Numbered from the stretch's first letter, positions 1 to 9,495 are shown. The stretch: DNA of 64,000 nucleotides from JANXZS01 sp963797255 (GCA_963797255.1 CAWCOV010000017.1:1-64000); one strand, 5' to 3'. Numbers and translations: made by a program. Notes: generated by a model from the letters alone, not told the origin.

Positions 1-90
1 TGGGCAATTCTTCCGTTACTGCTCAGTTACTGATCTATTGTCGGTCTACGCATCGGCAATTTAACGTAAACCGAGATGCCCGTGACCAAT

Positions 91-1011
91 TCAAGTTGCC
101 GCCAGAACGCCACCGAATTCTCCCACGTTGGCTCTAAAGAATTCCGCCAGGGTCTGTGCACGATTTCCCGTCAAGGTGGGAATTGTATCTGTAACGCCGC
201 GAGCCTCTTTGTCGCTCCGTCTTTCACTTGATCGAAAGTATCGCCAGAGATGCGACAGGTGATCGAGCGCGTGAGGATTAAGGTGACCTCTCATGGCATC
301 GACCCACTGCTCATCCGTGATGCCGACATACCGTATCGGACGCTGAAGCGCGGCACTCAGTGTGTCGATAATCTCCTTCACGGTGGGAGTCGTAGCGATC
401 AGATCGTACGCCCTCTCTGAAGGTTTCTCTGAATTAGCCAGCAGTGTAGCCGCCACACGGGAGACGTCCTCTGCGCCTACCAGCGGGATTGTCGCGCTCC
501 CGTCGCCCCACGGCAGTAACACCGTGCTCTGTTCGTCGACACTCTTTCTAACCAATGCCCGTACGTTTTCATAGTACGGTGGCGCGTGCAGATGAATCGC
601 TCCCACCTCAGCCCAATCAAAGATACGATCTGCCAGTCCATGCTGCATATTGCGAAAGCTTGGCGCTTTGCGCGCTCCCTGGAGTTGCGAATTGTTGACG
701 ACAAGCTCGGTCTCTGCTTCTCGTGCTGCCATAGCAAAGATCGTTGTGGCCTCCAGCAACCCATCCGATACAGAGTAGGTAAAGTAAGCGCGCTTTATCC
801 CACTGAGAGAAGCGCGGACGGAGTCTCGGTCCAACAGGTCCCCTTGCACAACTTCCGCACCGAGTTCTCGGAGAGAATCGGACCTTTCATCCAGCGTGTG
901 GACGAAAGCACGAACAGGAATACCCTTTTCCAGCAGAAGGGTAGCTATCCGGCGACCTGTGGAGCCTTGGGATCCGCCAGCGACACCCGTGACGAGTATA
1001 GGTTCAGACAT
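91..1011 (-). CDS. NmrA-like NAD(P)-binding reductase
   Basis: The 306-residue protein opens with a Rossmann dinucleotide-binding loop (VTGVAGGSQGSTGRRIA, about residues 7-23), followed by a strand carrying R and H that suit NADP. This fits the NmrA/atypical short-chain dehydrogenase family, and the C-terminal half resembles the ergot-alkaloid-biosynthesis-type subfamily (TIGR03649-like). Substrate is unknown. It lies 122 bp downstream of a small membrane protein on the same strand, and the pair diverges from a TetR regulator, so all three are probably one regulated unit. An ATG with GGAGAAG just upstream supports the start. Family assignment is fairly safe; biological role is not. Confidence 0.8.
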   Translation of the reverse strand: MSEPILVTGVAGGSQGSTGRRIATLLLEKGIPVRAFVHTLDERSDSLRELGAEVVQGDLLDRDSVRASLSGIKRAYFTYSVSDGLLEATTIFAMAAREAETELVVNNSQLQGARKAPSFRNMQHGLADRIFDWAEVGAIHLHAPPYYENVRALVRKSVDEQSTVLLPWGDGSATIPLVGAEDVSRVAATLLANSEKPSERAYDLIATTPTVKEIIDTLSAALQRPIRYVGITDEQWVDAMRGHLNPHALDHLSHLWRYFRSSERRSDKEARGVTDTIPTLTGNRAQTLAEFFRANVGEFGGVLAAT

Positions 1012-1133
1012 TGTTCTTCTCCTTCATTGAATTGTGGCTCGAGAAAAGGGCCCAGCCACTGTCAGAGCCCACTCGATCCGACTGGTGAGGTGCGTGTGAC
1101 GACAGTGCCGATGCACCTTGGGGCTGATCTGAA

Positions 1134-1658
1134 TCAGGCTTCGGTCGCATGGCCGACACGAACAGGAGCCATTTTGGGATACGGACGAACAAGCCAATAG
1201 AAAGCGACGACGTGCGTGATCATAAGCATTGGCACATAGAGAATAGGGATCGCGTATGTGGCGCCCAACTGCCCCGCCAGCTCTGGAAGACCGACCTTGA
1301 TGGCGTGGTAATAGTTGAGGAGGAGGTCTACCGTTCCAACGAGATTGAAAGCCACGACGAACAACCAAAAGAGCGGTTGCACCCTAACCGTGAGAAGGGC
1401 CAACAATGCCAGGCTCCCGGCCGCAAAGTCGCCGTAGGCAGCGAACGTGGCGAAGCCAGCGGGCAGGTTGGGACCGACGACGCCTGGAAGAAGAAACACG
1501 AGCCCGAAGATGCGGAAGCTGTGGACAGTAGCGATGACGCGTTGCGCTTCAATCCGTTCCATTGACCTAAGTCTCGGCAGAACATACACGCCGAAGCAAA
1601 GCAGGCACGTGACATAACCTAAAACGAGTTGGATTTGGAAGATCGTTTGCGGCGACAT
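1134..1658 (-). CDS. Small multipass membrane protein
   Basis: A 174-residue, strongly hydrophobic protein with about five predicted membrane helices. I chose the start MSPQTIFQ at 1658 because AGGGGGC precedes it; an upstream in-frame ATG at 1694 has no such site. The sequence does not show a catalytic motif I recognise. It precedes the NmrA-like reductase and diverges from the TetR gene at 1784, so it may be induced by whatever that regulator senses. Function unknown. Confidence 0.65.
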   Translation of the reverse strand: MSPQTIFQIQLVLGYVTCLLCFGVYVLPRLRSMERIEAQRVIATVHSFRIFGLVFLLPGVVGPNLPAGFATFAAYGDFAAGSLALLALLTVRVQPLFWLFVVAFNLVGTVDLLLNYYHAIKVGLPELAGQLGATYAIPILYVPMLMITHVVAFYWLVRPYPKMAPVRVGHATEA

Positions 1659-1690
1659 ATTGCCCCCTGTGTGCCATAGGATTATAAGCA

Positions 1691-1775
1691 TCATCCTATG
1701 GATTCAAAAATTTATTCGAATGGATGAGAGGGATGGCGGTCGGATTGCACCGTGAGATGATTGGCAGCATCCTAT
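1691..1775. promoter_or_regulatory. Candidate TetR operator/promoter region
   Basis: The block CATCCTAT occurs twice here, at about 1693 and again at about 1768, in the gap between the divergent membrane-protein gene and the TetR gene. Around the first copy TCATCC...ATTC and GAAT-GGATGA also form an imperfect inverted repeat. Such repeats in a divergent gap are typical of autoregulated TetR operators. A TATAAT at 1773-1778 lies only 5 nt before the TetR ATG. Confidence 0.4.
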
Positions 1776-1783
1776 AATGAGCT

Positions 1784-2359
1784 ATGCGCTACCAGCCCGA
1801 ACACAAAGTCGAAATCCATCAAAAGATTGTGAAAGACGCCTCGCGGCGCGTTCGAACCGAAGGCATTACTGGGGCTGCCGTTTCAGCCGTGATGCGGGAC
1901 GCTGGCCTTACCCACGGAGGCTTCTACAAGCATTTCGGAAGCAAAGACGAGTTGCTGATGGAGTCGCTGAGCGAGGCATTTCAGGAGATAGCCGACCGCC
2001 TTGCTCGCGCCGGAGAACAGTCCAAACCCGAGACGGCGTGGAAGGCAATTGTGAAAACCTACCTGAGCCTGGAATATTGCGACCACGTCGAGTACGGATG
2101 CCCTTTGACGGCTCTTGCGCCCGAGTTGGCACGGGCCGATCAGGCGATGAAGCCCCAGATCTTTGAGGAACTGAAGAGATATAAGATTCGGATGCTTCCG
2201 TTTATGCCTGGTCGGCGAACTGCCGATAAAGAGCGCGCTTTCTTTTCCATATTTTCGACGATGATCGGGGCAGTTGAAATCGCTCGGATGCTGCCAGAGC
2301 CCGCGATGCGAGAGAAAGTGCTGGCGAACGCACGAGAGCTTCTTTTGCGTAGCTTTTGA
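1784..2359 (+). CDS. TetR/AcrR family transcriptional regulator
   Basis: A 191-residue protein with a classical N-terminal TetR helix-turn-helix (about residues 25-55, including AGLTHGGFYKHFGSKDELL) and an alpha-helical ligand domain of usual length. TetR proteins usually repress an adjacent divergent operon until a small ligand binds; here that would be the membrane protein and the NmrA reductase. No Shine-Dalgarno sequence precedes the ATG, but TATAAT ends 5 nt upstream, so the message could be leaderless. Ligand unknown. Confidence 0.88.
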   Translation: MRYQPEHKVEIHQKIVKDASRRVRTEGITGAAVSAVMRDAGLTHGGFYKHFGSKDELLMESLSEAFQEIADRLARAGEQSKPETAWKAIVKTYLSLEYCDHVEYGCPLTALAPELARADQAMKPQIFEELKRYKIRMLPFMPGRRTADKERAFFSIFSTMIGAVEIARMLPEPAMREKVLANARELLLRSF

Positions 2360-2673
2360 TCTTTGCAGTTGAATTGGGCAATGGCCCAGACGCCAACAAA
2401 TTACCGATCCCGATAGATCGCGTGTCCCGTTCTCGAGTGCTGCCAACAGATCAAAGCGCTCACCAAGCCGAAGACACCTAAGCCGAGGGCTCGATTTGAT
2501 ACTCGACGATTTATCACTAACTGACCTGGTTGGCCTGAGGAATTTACCGAAAACCCCGTTTTCCTAGGCACTATGGCGGCGTGAACGAACGACCTTCAAT
2601 TGGGGACGTTGATGGCGCGGATAACTGAAACAGGAAAAGAAAGGACACTCATTTGCAGAGGATCCAGGAGCGG
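2360..2673. other. Non-coding gap, no feature seen
   Basis: The 314 bp between the convergent TetR gene and the kinase gene hold no supported gene. No strong hairpin with a T-tract was found. Confidence 0.5.
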
Positions 2674-5622
2674 CTAGTGAAAATGATCGACGAGCATGAT
2701 GTCGCTATTTGCGTCACCTTCTTGTGAATAGAGGATCCAGCGGCCGTCGGGAGAGACGGACAGGCCGGCATCTAAATCCTTGACCACGTCAAAGACCGGC
2801 CGTATCTGTTTCGTGGCGAAATCAAGGAAGCGGACGGATTTAGGCGCGTCGGCCGGAACGAAATAAATGCCTTCTGGTGAGACGGTCCAAAGCGTTGAGT
2901 CTTTAAGCCGTGGTAATCCATCCACCTCCGACTCCGTGTTGGGTTGTGGCGGCAGAGCAACTCTCTTCAGCAATGAATTCGTGTCGTGGCTTGCAAAATA
3001 AACTGTCCTTCCATCGATAGACTCTTGTGGACTGAAGCCATAGATATCATTGGAGAGTTTGATTGCATCTCCGCCGGACGAAGGGCAACGATAAAGTCCC
3101 GTCTTGCCAACTTCGTAGGATCTGAAATAGATCCATTTCCCATCCCGGGACCAGCGGGGCCGGACTACTCTCGAGATATTCGTGATCAGCTTTCTCGGGA
3201 TCCCTTCGGTCAAGTCCGCCACAAATATTTCCCAGCGGTCAAAGAGGCGCGAGTCGAACGCTATCTTTTTACCGTCCGGCGACCATTGCGGACTGCCACT
3301 CGCATGATCAGGATTTGAGATCTGTACCAGGTTGCTTCCATCGACGTCGCTGATCCAAACCCCAAATATGCCAGATCGTTGAGACTCAAAGACAACGCGC
3401 TTTCCGTCTGGAGAGTACTGCGCGTTGTCCTGTCCTCGCGTGGATGCGATAAGTTCTTGTGCTGGAGATTTAAGATTCAGCAGGTCTCTCCGCCAAATGT
3501 TCAGGGGAACGGAGCCTGAGGTAAAGGCGAGGTTGTCGCCCTTGGTTGAAACTGTGGGCAGCGATGCATGCCCTGCGAAGGCAAGCTGTTTCACCGAACC
3601 ATTTTCGATTGTAACTTCGCTAAGCTCACAACAGCGTTCACGGGCCGCGGAATAGACGGAATATATGAGTTTCTTATCGTCTGCCGACCAGGTTAAACCA
3701 TTTGCTACACCTGTAAATGTTAAAACCTCTTTGGACTGACCACTTGCAAGTGCCAGGGAATACAAGCCGAACTCGATTCCATTTCGAAGACACCAATAAG
3801 CGAGGTATTCCCCGTTATGCGAGAACGCCGGCTGATTTTGACCAAGACACTTAGGGTCATTTGGAATTCGCTCGGTCTCCAACGTTTCCGTGGAAAGGAG
3901 ATAGACCATTGCATAGTCCTCTCCCTGCAACAGATCGCTGAAAGCGATCCGCTTGCTGTCGGGCGACCAACTGATAATACTGAACAGATTCCACGAAATC
4001 CTGGTGGAACGCAATTTGCGTTCGGGCCCGCCAAGCGCAGGGACAACATATATGCCCGAATCAGCGCCTGCCATGCGGCTAAATGCGATTTGCGTGCCTT
4101 CGGGTGACCATGTCGGACTGATCCATTCCGAGGGACGCTGCGTCAGGCGAAGAAGCGTCTCGCTCCCGAGGGCCTTCACGTACAGGTCAAAGCCCTTGGC
4201 CCCGCCCGCAGGATCACTGTTCCAGGCGAATGCGATTCTGGAACCGTCGGGGGAGAGAGCCGGGGAAGTCTCCTCTCCGGGCAGAGCCGTAAACGGAACG
4301 GCCGTCAAGGCAGCCTGCTCCTCCAGACTCTGCGGTCGATGCCATCGATACCCAATTAAGACTGCAAGCGCAATGACCGCAATGGTGAATATTCCGATTC
4401 CGATCCTCAACCAGACTTTGTCTGAGGTTGACACGCTCCTTGATTTTGGTGGCATGGGCGAAAGCTCTTCCGTGAGTTGCCCGGGAGAGGCGTCGCCACT
4501 CTCCACAGCCGCAATTGCTTTTCCCACACCGGGAGCAGGCAAACGCTGCGAGCGCTGGCCTCGCCTGAGATCCACAACCATCTCCCGCATGGACTGGTAT
4601 CTCTCGGCCGGAGTCTTCTCCAATGCCTTCTCAATGACGTTTCGGTACGCCTCGGGAACCTCTTCGCTCAAGGGCGGCAATTCGCCGTGGATGATGGTCT
4701 TCAGTACCTCCAGGTCCGTCTGGCCGCCAAATGGCCGCCTGCCCGAGAGCATTTCGTAGAGCACCACGCCGAAGGAAAAGATATCGCTGCGCGAATCCAG
4801 CGGCTGACCCGAAGCCTGCTCCGGAGACATATAGGCGATCGTGCCCAGGATCAGTCCCGGGCGCGTCGGACCTTCCGGCGACCTTGCCGCGAGATCGATC
4901 CTGCCGTCTTCGGCAAGTTTCGCCAGGCCGAAGTCCGCCAGCTTGGCGTAGCCATTTCTGGCCACCAGAATGTTCATCGGCTTGATGTCCCGGTGCAGGA
5001 TGCCTGCTTGATGCGCTGCAGCCAGACCGTCGGCCACGCCGGTCAACAACTCGGCGACTTCTTTCGCCGTCCTCTGCTTGTCCTTAACCCAGTCTTTCAG
5101 CGTCCCGCCGTCGACATATTCCGTGACCAGGTACTGCCGCCCCTCGAATTCACCGATGTCATACACGGTAACGATGTGTGGATGATTCAGCGAAGAGGCC
5201 ATCTGCGCCTCTCGTTGAAAACGGCGGCGGGCCTCCGCGTCGGCAAGATCCTCGGAGAGAAACTTGATCGCGACATGGCGTTGCAACTTTGTATCGAGCG
5301 CGAGATACACCGTGCTCATCCCACCCTCGCCGAGCTTCGACTCGATGCGATATTGGCCGACCAGAAGTCCCGCGATGAAGTGGGCAGGCCGTGTGATGGT
5401 GTCATCGGGCTGAGCACTGTTGTCTGGAATCAATCCAACTGGATGTTGCATGAACCGACCCATGCGCTCTTCCGACGCGAGTTCCTCCGCGATTTCATTC
5501 CGAAGATCTTCATCGCCCTCGCAGGCAATCCGCAAATAGGTCTCCCGCTCGGACCGTGGCTTCTGGCGTGCTGCCGCCAACAATTTCATAAATCGCTCGT
5601 CATGTTCGGGGCTGCTTGTCAT
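2674..5622 (-). CDS. Serine/threonine protein kinase with PD40 propeller
   Basis: A 982-residue protein. An N-terminal kinase domain (about 90-355) has the glycine loop GEGGMSTVY, the catalytic HRDIKPMN motif, DFGLAK and an APE-like SPEQ segment, so it should be active. One membrane helix follows at about 405-425. The C-terminal half consists of repeated SPDG-type WD40-like/PD40 (TolB) blades, probably outside the cytoplasmic membrane. This sensor-kinase layout is common in Acidobacteria. The start overlaps the end of the upstream ECF sigma gene by 4 bp (ATGA), so the two are translationally coupled and the kinase may act on the same signal. Target unknown. Confidence 0.93.
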   Translation of the reverse strand: MTSSPEHDERFMKLLAAARQKPRSERETYLRIACEGDEDLRNEIAEELASEERMGRFMQHPVGLIPDNSAQPDDTITRPAHFIAGLLVGQYRIESKLGEGGMSTVYLALDTKLQRHVAIKFLSEDLADAEARRRFQREAQMASSLNHPHIVTVYDIGEFEGRQYLVTEYVDGGTLKDWVKDKQRTAKEVAELLTGVADGLAAAHQAGILHRDIKPMNILVARNGYAKLADFGLAKLAEDGRIDLAARSPEGPTRPGLILGTIAYMSPEQASGQPLDSRSDIFSFGVVLYEMLSGRRPFGGQTDLEVLKTIIHGELPPLSEEVPEAYRNVIEKALEKTPAERYQSMREMVVDLRRGQRSQRLPAPGVGKAIAAVESGDASPGQLTEELSPMPPKSRSVSTSDKVWLRIGIGIFTIAVIALAVLIGYRWHRPQSLEEQAALTAVPFTALPGEETSPALSPDGSRIAFAWNSDPAGGAKGFDLYVKALGSETLLRLTQRPSEWISPTWSPEGTQIAFSRMAGADSGIYVVPALGGPERKLRSTRISWNLFSIISWSPDSKRIAFSDLLQGEDYAMVYLLSTETLETERIPNDPKCLGQNQPAFSHNGEYLAYWCLRNGIEFGLYSLALASGQSKEVLTFTGVANGLTWSADDKKLIYSVYSAARERCCELSEVTIENGSVKQLAFAGHASLPTVSTKGDNLAFTSGSVPLNIWRRDLLNLKSPAQELIASTRGQDNAQYSPDGKRVVFESQRSGIFGVWISDVDGSNLVQISNPDHASGSPQWSPDGKKIAFDSRLFDRWEIFVADLTEGIPRKLITNISRVVRPRWSRDGKWIYFRSYEVGKTGLYRCPSSGGDAIKLSNDIYGFSPQESIDGRTVYFASHDTNSLLKRVALPPQPNTESEVDGLPRLKDSTLWTVSPEGIYFVPADAPKSVRFLDFATKQIRPVFDVVKDLDAGLSVSPDGRWILYSQEGDANSDIMLVDHFH

Positions 5623-6179
5623 GGCTTCCTTGTAAGTCTGTCAAATAGCCAGCGACGAGCGCGGGACCACTCCCGCTGAAAAGTATGCAGAGTAAGATCG
5701 AGCGCAACGGCCCCTTCCTGATCCGTTAGCCCAAGAAAGAATTTCATTTCCACTACCGAGCGTTGAACCGACGAGGCCTTTTCCAACTCATTCAGTAGCT
5801 CATCAATCGCAATCACCAACTCAGAAGGCGTGCGTGTACCAAGAATTTCTTCCGCAACTCCATCCATCGGAAGGCAGATGATGTCAGGGCGGACTCGGGC
5901 GCGTTCAATTAAAAAACGACGCATGATCCTCGCCGATATTGCGAGGAAATGACCTCTGTCCTGCCAATCGATGGCCTTGGATTTTGCCAGGCGAATGAAA
6001 GCTTCATTGACCAGTGCGGTTGGCTGAAGGGTGTTTCCGGCGGGCTCCCTGCGGAAGCAGCGTTCGGCAATCTTATGTAGATCCGGCGTCGGAAGTTCGA
6101 AAAGTCTGGCTTTGACCTCGGCGTCACCAGTCCGCCATTGCCGTAACAGCTGCGTGACTTCACCGCAGTCGGATTCCAT
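5619..6179 (-). CDS. ECF-type RNA polymerase sigma factor
   Basis: A 186-residue sigma-70-like protein with region 2 (about 45-110, ALVNEAFIRLAKSKAIDWQDRGHF) and region 4 (about 130-180). It belongs to the acidobacterial ECF group often found next to kinase/PD40 genes. I start it at ATG 6179, behind GGAGACGGAGCC, instead of the GTG at 6215, which has no ribosome site. It overlaps the kinase gene by 4 bp. No anti-sigma gene is adjacent, so the kinase is the likely partner controlling its activity (inference). Confidence 0.88.
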   Translation of the reverse strand: MESDCGEVTQLLRQWRTGDAEVKARLFELPTPDLHKIAERCFRREPAGNTLQPTALVNEAFIRLAKSKAIDWQDRGHFLAISARIMRRFLIERARVRPDIICLPMDGVAEEILGTRTPSELVIAIDELLNELEKASSVQRSVVEMKFFLGLTDQEGAVALDLTLHTFQREWSRARRWLFDRLTRKP

Positions 6180-6369
6180 ATCGGCTCCGTCTCCAGATTT
6201 CGCGATTATAGGCACAAATCAGCGACACTGGTCGACCAAATGCCTGCTGATCCGGTCGGCCCAGAAATATTCTTCCGACAATTGGCGGGAAATTCTCCTA
6301 AACCTCACTTAACAGTGTGAGAGCGATTTTGTAAGGCAACGGGCCATACAGAACAAAAGGAGGACTACC

Positions 6370-6831
6370 GTGAACAGGAATCTATTAGCATTCGCAATGT
6401 CCCTGGCGCTGCTGTTGAGCGCAGCCGCCCATGCCCAAACCACACAACTGAAGGTAACGGTGCCCTTTGACTTCACTGCTGCCGATTCTGTGCTTCCAGC
6501 CGGTGATTACGAGGTTCAATCCCTTGGCCCCTGGGGAGGAAAAGCGCTTTCGATCCACAGTGTGAATTCGAACGCAGGAACTGTTGTTCTGTCGAACTCG
6601 CGCCAGTCCGCGAAGACATCCGATCGTGGCAGGTTGGTTTTCTATCGCTATGGCAACCAATATTTCCTCGCTGAAATCTGGACCGCGAACAACCATGTCG
6701 GTCAACAGATGCCGATCGACCAGCGCCAAACGGAGTTGGCCAGGAATCAACAGAAACGCGACGTTGTGCTGATGGCCTCGGGAAAATGGGGCAGTTTTCC
6801 CAATCTAGATTCGAGTACGAACGAGCCTTGA
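6370..6831 (+). CDS. Small secreted protein of unknown function
   Basis: A 153-residue protein with a clear Sec signal peptide (cleavage after AAAHAQ, about residue 23). The mature part begins with a beta-rich segment, TTQLKVTVPFDFTAADSVLPAGDYEV. Similar short exported proteins are frequent in Acidobacteria, but I know no function. The start is GTG, supported by AGGAGG six bases upstream. It diverges from the sigma/kinase operon across a 190-bp gap that contains the small inverted repeat CTCAC/GTGAG at 6304-6321. Confidence 0.75.
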   Translation: MNRNLLAFAMSLALLLSAAAHAQTTQLKVTVPFDFTAADSVLPAGDYEVQSLGPWGGKALSIHSVNSNAGTVVLSNSRQSAKTSDRGRLVFYRYGNQYFLAEIWTANNHVGQQMPIDQRQTELARNQQKRDVVLMASGKWGSFPNLDSSTNEP

Positions 6832-7189
6832 GGAACGACCTTTTCCGACGCCGTGACGCTGCGAACATGAACTCTCATCCGAAAGTGTTCGCTCTGCGGA
6901 TTTGTCTCTCGCCCCATAGCACGCGTGGCGCGTTATGCTGGCGAGCAGGGATCAGCAACGCACAGGCATGCGTCTCGGCAAATCGGGCGAGCATGGGACT
7001 CGACTTCTCGAGTTTCGTGCTCGCGTCTTTTTTGATAAGGGCTGACCTTGGAATACCTGAGCAGCCTTCGCATAGCTAGATGGCTTAGAAAGAATTCGAG
7101 GATGTACAGATGCGCAGTTCTAGGAACTGCGTTTACCGCATTGCTGCACAGTGGAACTGGGGAAGGCCAGCGCTTCTTTCAAAGTTCAG
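6832..7189. other. Non-coding gap, nothing recognised
   Basis: No open frame here carries recognisable protein features, and no RNA gene is visible. The stretch leads into the dispersed repeat at about 7200. Confidence 0.4.
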
Positions 7190-7200
7190 GGCGGATCGTG

Positions 7201-7376
7201 GGCAACTCGGAAATAACTGGTTAGTAAACAGCGTTTCTGAGGCGACGATTGAGGCTGACATCTGTTATTGAATAGCGCCGCCGGTGAAAAGGTAGCCCCA
7301 GACCAATTTGACTCACGAAGTGGTTAGCGGTCTGTGCGTCTGGCACGTAGTCTCTGCTTTGCATTTAGGACAACCA
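7201..7376. repeat. Dispersed repeat, copy 1 (split)
   Basis: Bases 7201-7265 match 55329-55393 at roughly 80% identity, sharing for example TTCTG..G..GATTGAGGCTGACAT. Bases 7354-7374 match 55411-55430 (CTGCTTTGCATTTAGGACAA). In this copy about 88 bp of unrelated sequence separate the two blocks; at 55 kb they lie about 18 bp apart. Read on the minus strand, both copies contain CPKCKA and MSASI..ETxFTNxLFP, so the repeat may derive from a small protein gene. The helicase fragment starts exactly where this copy ends. Confidence 0.6.
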
Positions 7377-7377
7377 C

Positions 7378-7683
7378 GTGATTCACTATGGCCGCTGGTG
7401 GAACCCGGCAGTTGAAGCACAAGCTACCGACCGGGCATACCGCCTGGGACAACTTAAGGAAGTACATGTCTACCTGCCGATCCTGGAGGACAAGACCCTG
7501 CGGGTGACGCCGACATTTGACCAGCTTCTCGATCAGCTCATGGAGAACAAGAAAGGACTGGCGGAAGGCGCGCTCCAGAGGGATGAATTACTGCAACCGA
7601 AGGAAGGTGAAGATGAGGCCGGCCTTCAAGTGTTCTCGGGGCTCGAAGCATCTGCGAACCCGAGAGGAGTCGTCAGCTCTTAG
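7378..7683 (+). pseudogene. C-terminal fragment of SNF2-type helicase
   Basis: The first residues HYGRWWNPAVEAQATDRAYR followed by LGQ are helicase motifs V-VI of SWI2/SNF2 ATPases, whose normal length is 600-1200 residues. Only about 100 residues remain, and an in-frame stop lies just upstream at 7366. The rest of the ATPase is missing, so this cannot be active. The break coincides with the edge of a dispersed repeat. SNF2 helicases occur in many roles, including phage-defence islands; the fragment is too short to say which. Confidence 0.8.
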
Positions 7684-7780
7684 TAGAGATTCGGACAAAC
7701 TAATACTGACCTTTGCCGGCGCATTTCGGGATTTTCTATTTCCTCCGCATCGTCCTCGGCGCGATTCGTCCAGTTTTATA

Positions 7781-7802
7781 CCGGGGAAAATACCGGGGAC
7801 CC
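7781..7802 (-). pseudogene. Integrase 3'-end remnant
   Basis: A 22-bp segment with two copies of a CCGGGG block matches 37164-37185 with three mismatches. At 37 kb this segment encodes the C-terminal tail (GSPVISP) of the broken tyrosine recombinase. Here only the tail survives, 150 bp before a tRNA 3' end. It suggests an earlier integration or recombination at this site. Confidence 0.45.
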
Positions 7803-7910
7803 TCGACAGTAATTGGCAACAATCTGTAGTAATGGCCGAACTTATGCAGATGATTTATGTCGATCATTCAGAAGCAGCAATAGATGTCTGTTGTAGTTAA
7901 ACGTAATTGG

Positions 7911-7976
<66 letters not shown>

Positions 7977-8749
7977 GCTTATTTTCAATAACTTACCTGT
8001 CCCAGGCATCGCGTCTTGTTTGCAGTTTTCGGTTATGATGCTAGCGTAAGTGCTTGATTCTAAATGCAACACTTCTTATTTCGCGATCAGCCGAATGGTT
8101 GCAACGCTGCTTGCAGTTAATCCCCTTTGATTCAGCGACTTGCGTTTGGGCTAATCAATCCGAACGCGCTCGTTGTGGGTGGTTCTGTGGGGTATTCGCA
8201 TCCAGACAAGCGATGGATCCGGTTTGGCTTGATGCTGCCAATTCAATTAGAGCGTGATAAAGAGAGCTTTCCGGATTGGTGTTTTACTGCGAGCGCCTTG
8301 AAGACAGAGATACTAATAAAAGGCAAGCGCTGTTTTCATCGCCCTTTCGGCCATCATCGCTTCCAGTCGAAGTTTTGTCTCTGTTAGTGGTTCACGTTCT
8401 ACCGAGGCCAGCCTTTCCTCGACGCGGCCGGGCGCTTTCAACCTCGGTGATCCCTTTCGTGAATTCATGCTTGATCTCCTTCTCGCAGTCTCCAATCAAG
8501 CTATCTAGGCTGGGGTCACACTGCCTGTGGACATCGCGGTTAAACCACCTTAAAGTAGTGCAGCAACACTTACCAATCGTTCCAATACAAAACCCCGGAA
8601 TCATGGACGGCACTCCAATACCAATCCTCTTTGCTGCCTTTGCTACTCAGCGTTCTCAAACTCGATTGTTCTCAATTGACCTGAAGATTCAACTCTCGTT
8701 CAACATCGCCGCGGGTCATATATCCCTTCAGCAACAGTTGCTGCGCAAT
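7977..8749. other. Gene-poor stretch with decayed coding traces
   Basis: No intact gene is supported. On the minus strand, two frames (8392-8613 and 8313-8495) read together across about 8440 would give a charged helical sequence (DCEKEIKHEFTKGITEVE followed by VEERLASVEREPLTETKLRL). That may be a frameshifted coiled-coil protein remnant, of unknown identity. Confidence 0.3.
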
Positions 8750-9335
8750 CTATAGCGCGGCTTTCGCTGCTGGAATTGCAAACCGCCGAAACAGTGTATT
8801 CATCTCCTCGATAGATAGCCGGTCTTTGCTTCCCAGCCACCAGACGAGTAGGCCGAAGAGGCCACCTGCAATGAACTCGACGACTGCATCAGTAACAGCG
8901 CGACGGCTTTTGTTTCCCGCAACCATCGCTTTCAGATCATCTCGCACAAGGTCGACGACACAGCTTGCGAAACACATTCTGAACCACTGCTCCGCTGCGT
9001 TTCCCTGCCATGGCCTTCAAAAGATGACGATATTCGTTTACGTGCGCAATCATGTCACGACTAAAGGCAAAAGCCTGCTCATCCAGAGTGGTCGGGCTCG
9101 ACCGCGCCTCGCGCTGACGCTGCCTCAGCGATTCTCTGAAGGCATCAAAACCGCTCAGGAGAAGGTCCTCCTTGTTGTCGAAATGTGCATAGAACGTCGC
9201 GCGACCTACGTTAGCGCGATCAATGATGTCCTGCACCGAGAACTTTTCGAAACCCTTCTCCTGGATGAGCCCGAAAAGAGCCGTGCGCAGGAGTTGCTGA
9301 GTCCTCTGCACGCGCCTGTCCTCATTTTTGGTCAT
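8750..9335 (-). CDS. TetR family regulator (one frameshift)
   Basis: The N-terminal part starts at ATG 9335 behind AGGAGG and contains a TetR helix-turn-helix (FSVQDIIDRANVGRATFYAH, then FDNKEDLL). At about 8965 the reading frame shifts by one base. The second frame continues with a plausible ligand-domain end (VVDLVRDDLKAMVAGNKSRR to the stop at 8750), giving a normal length of about 190 residues. Either the gene is recently broken or one base is miscalled. It diverges from the peroxiredoxin-like operon, and a palindrome lies between them. Confidence 0.75.
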
Positions 9336-9452
9336 CACACCTCCTGATTGCTGGAACAGTTCTGCCTGGTTTGGGCCGTTATGGAACATAGAGGGCGAGT
9401 TTGTCTCGAACCCGACCTGGAGCGCTGAACATCTCATCACCTAAATGAATGG

Positions 9453-9470
9453 ATGTTCGTTAGCGAACAT
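9453..9470. promoter_or_regulatory. Palindromic operator candidate (TetR)
   Basis: ATGTTCG-TTAG-CGAACAT is an inverted repeat with perfect 7-bp arms. It sits in the gap between the TetR gene (start 9335) and the peroxiredoxin-like gene (start about 9496), the usual place for an autoregulated TetR operator. The second arm is followed at once by another GATGTTC. Confidence 0.6.
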
Positions 9471-9495
9471 GATGTTCAACAAAATCGTAGAGGGC

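Noticed and set aside
4477..5679. 400-codon plus-strand frame opposite the first kinase
   Set aside because: Exactly antisense to the kinase domain, with no recognisable protein signal of its own.
8276..8755. 159-codon plus-strand frame
   Set aside because: No domain, no ribosome site, and minus-strand traces in the same place look more protein-like.
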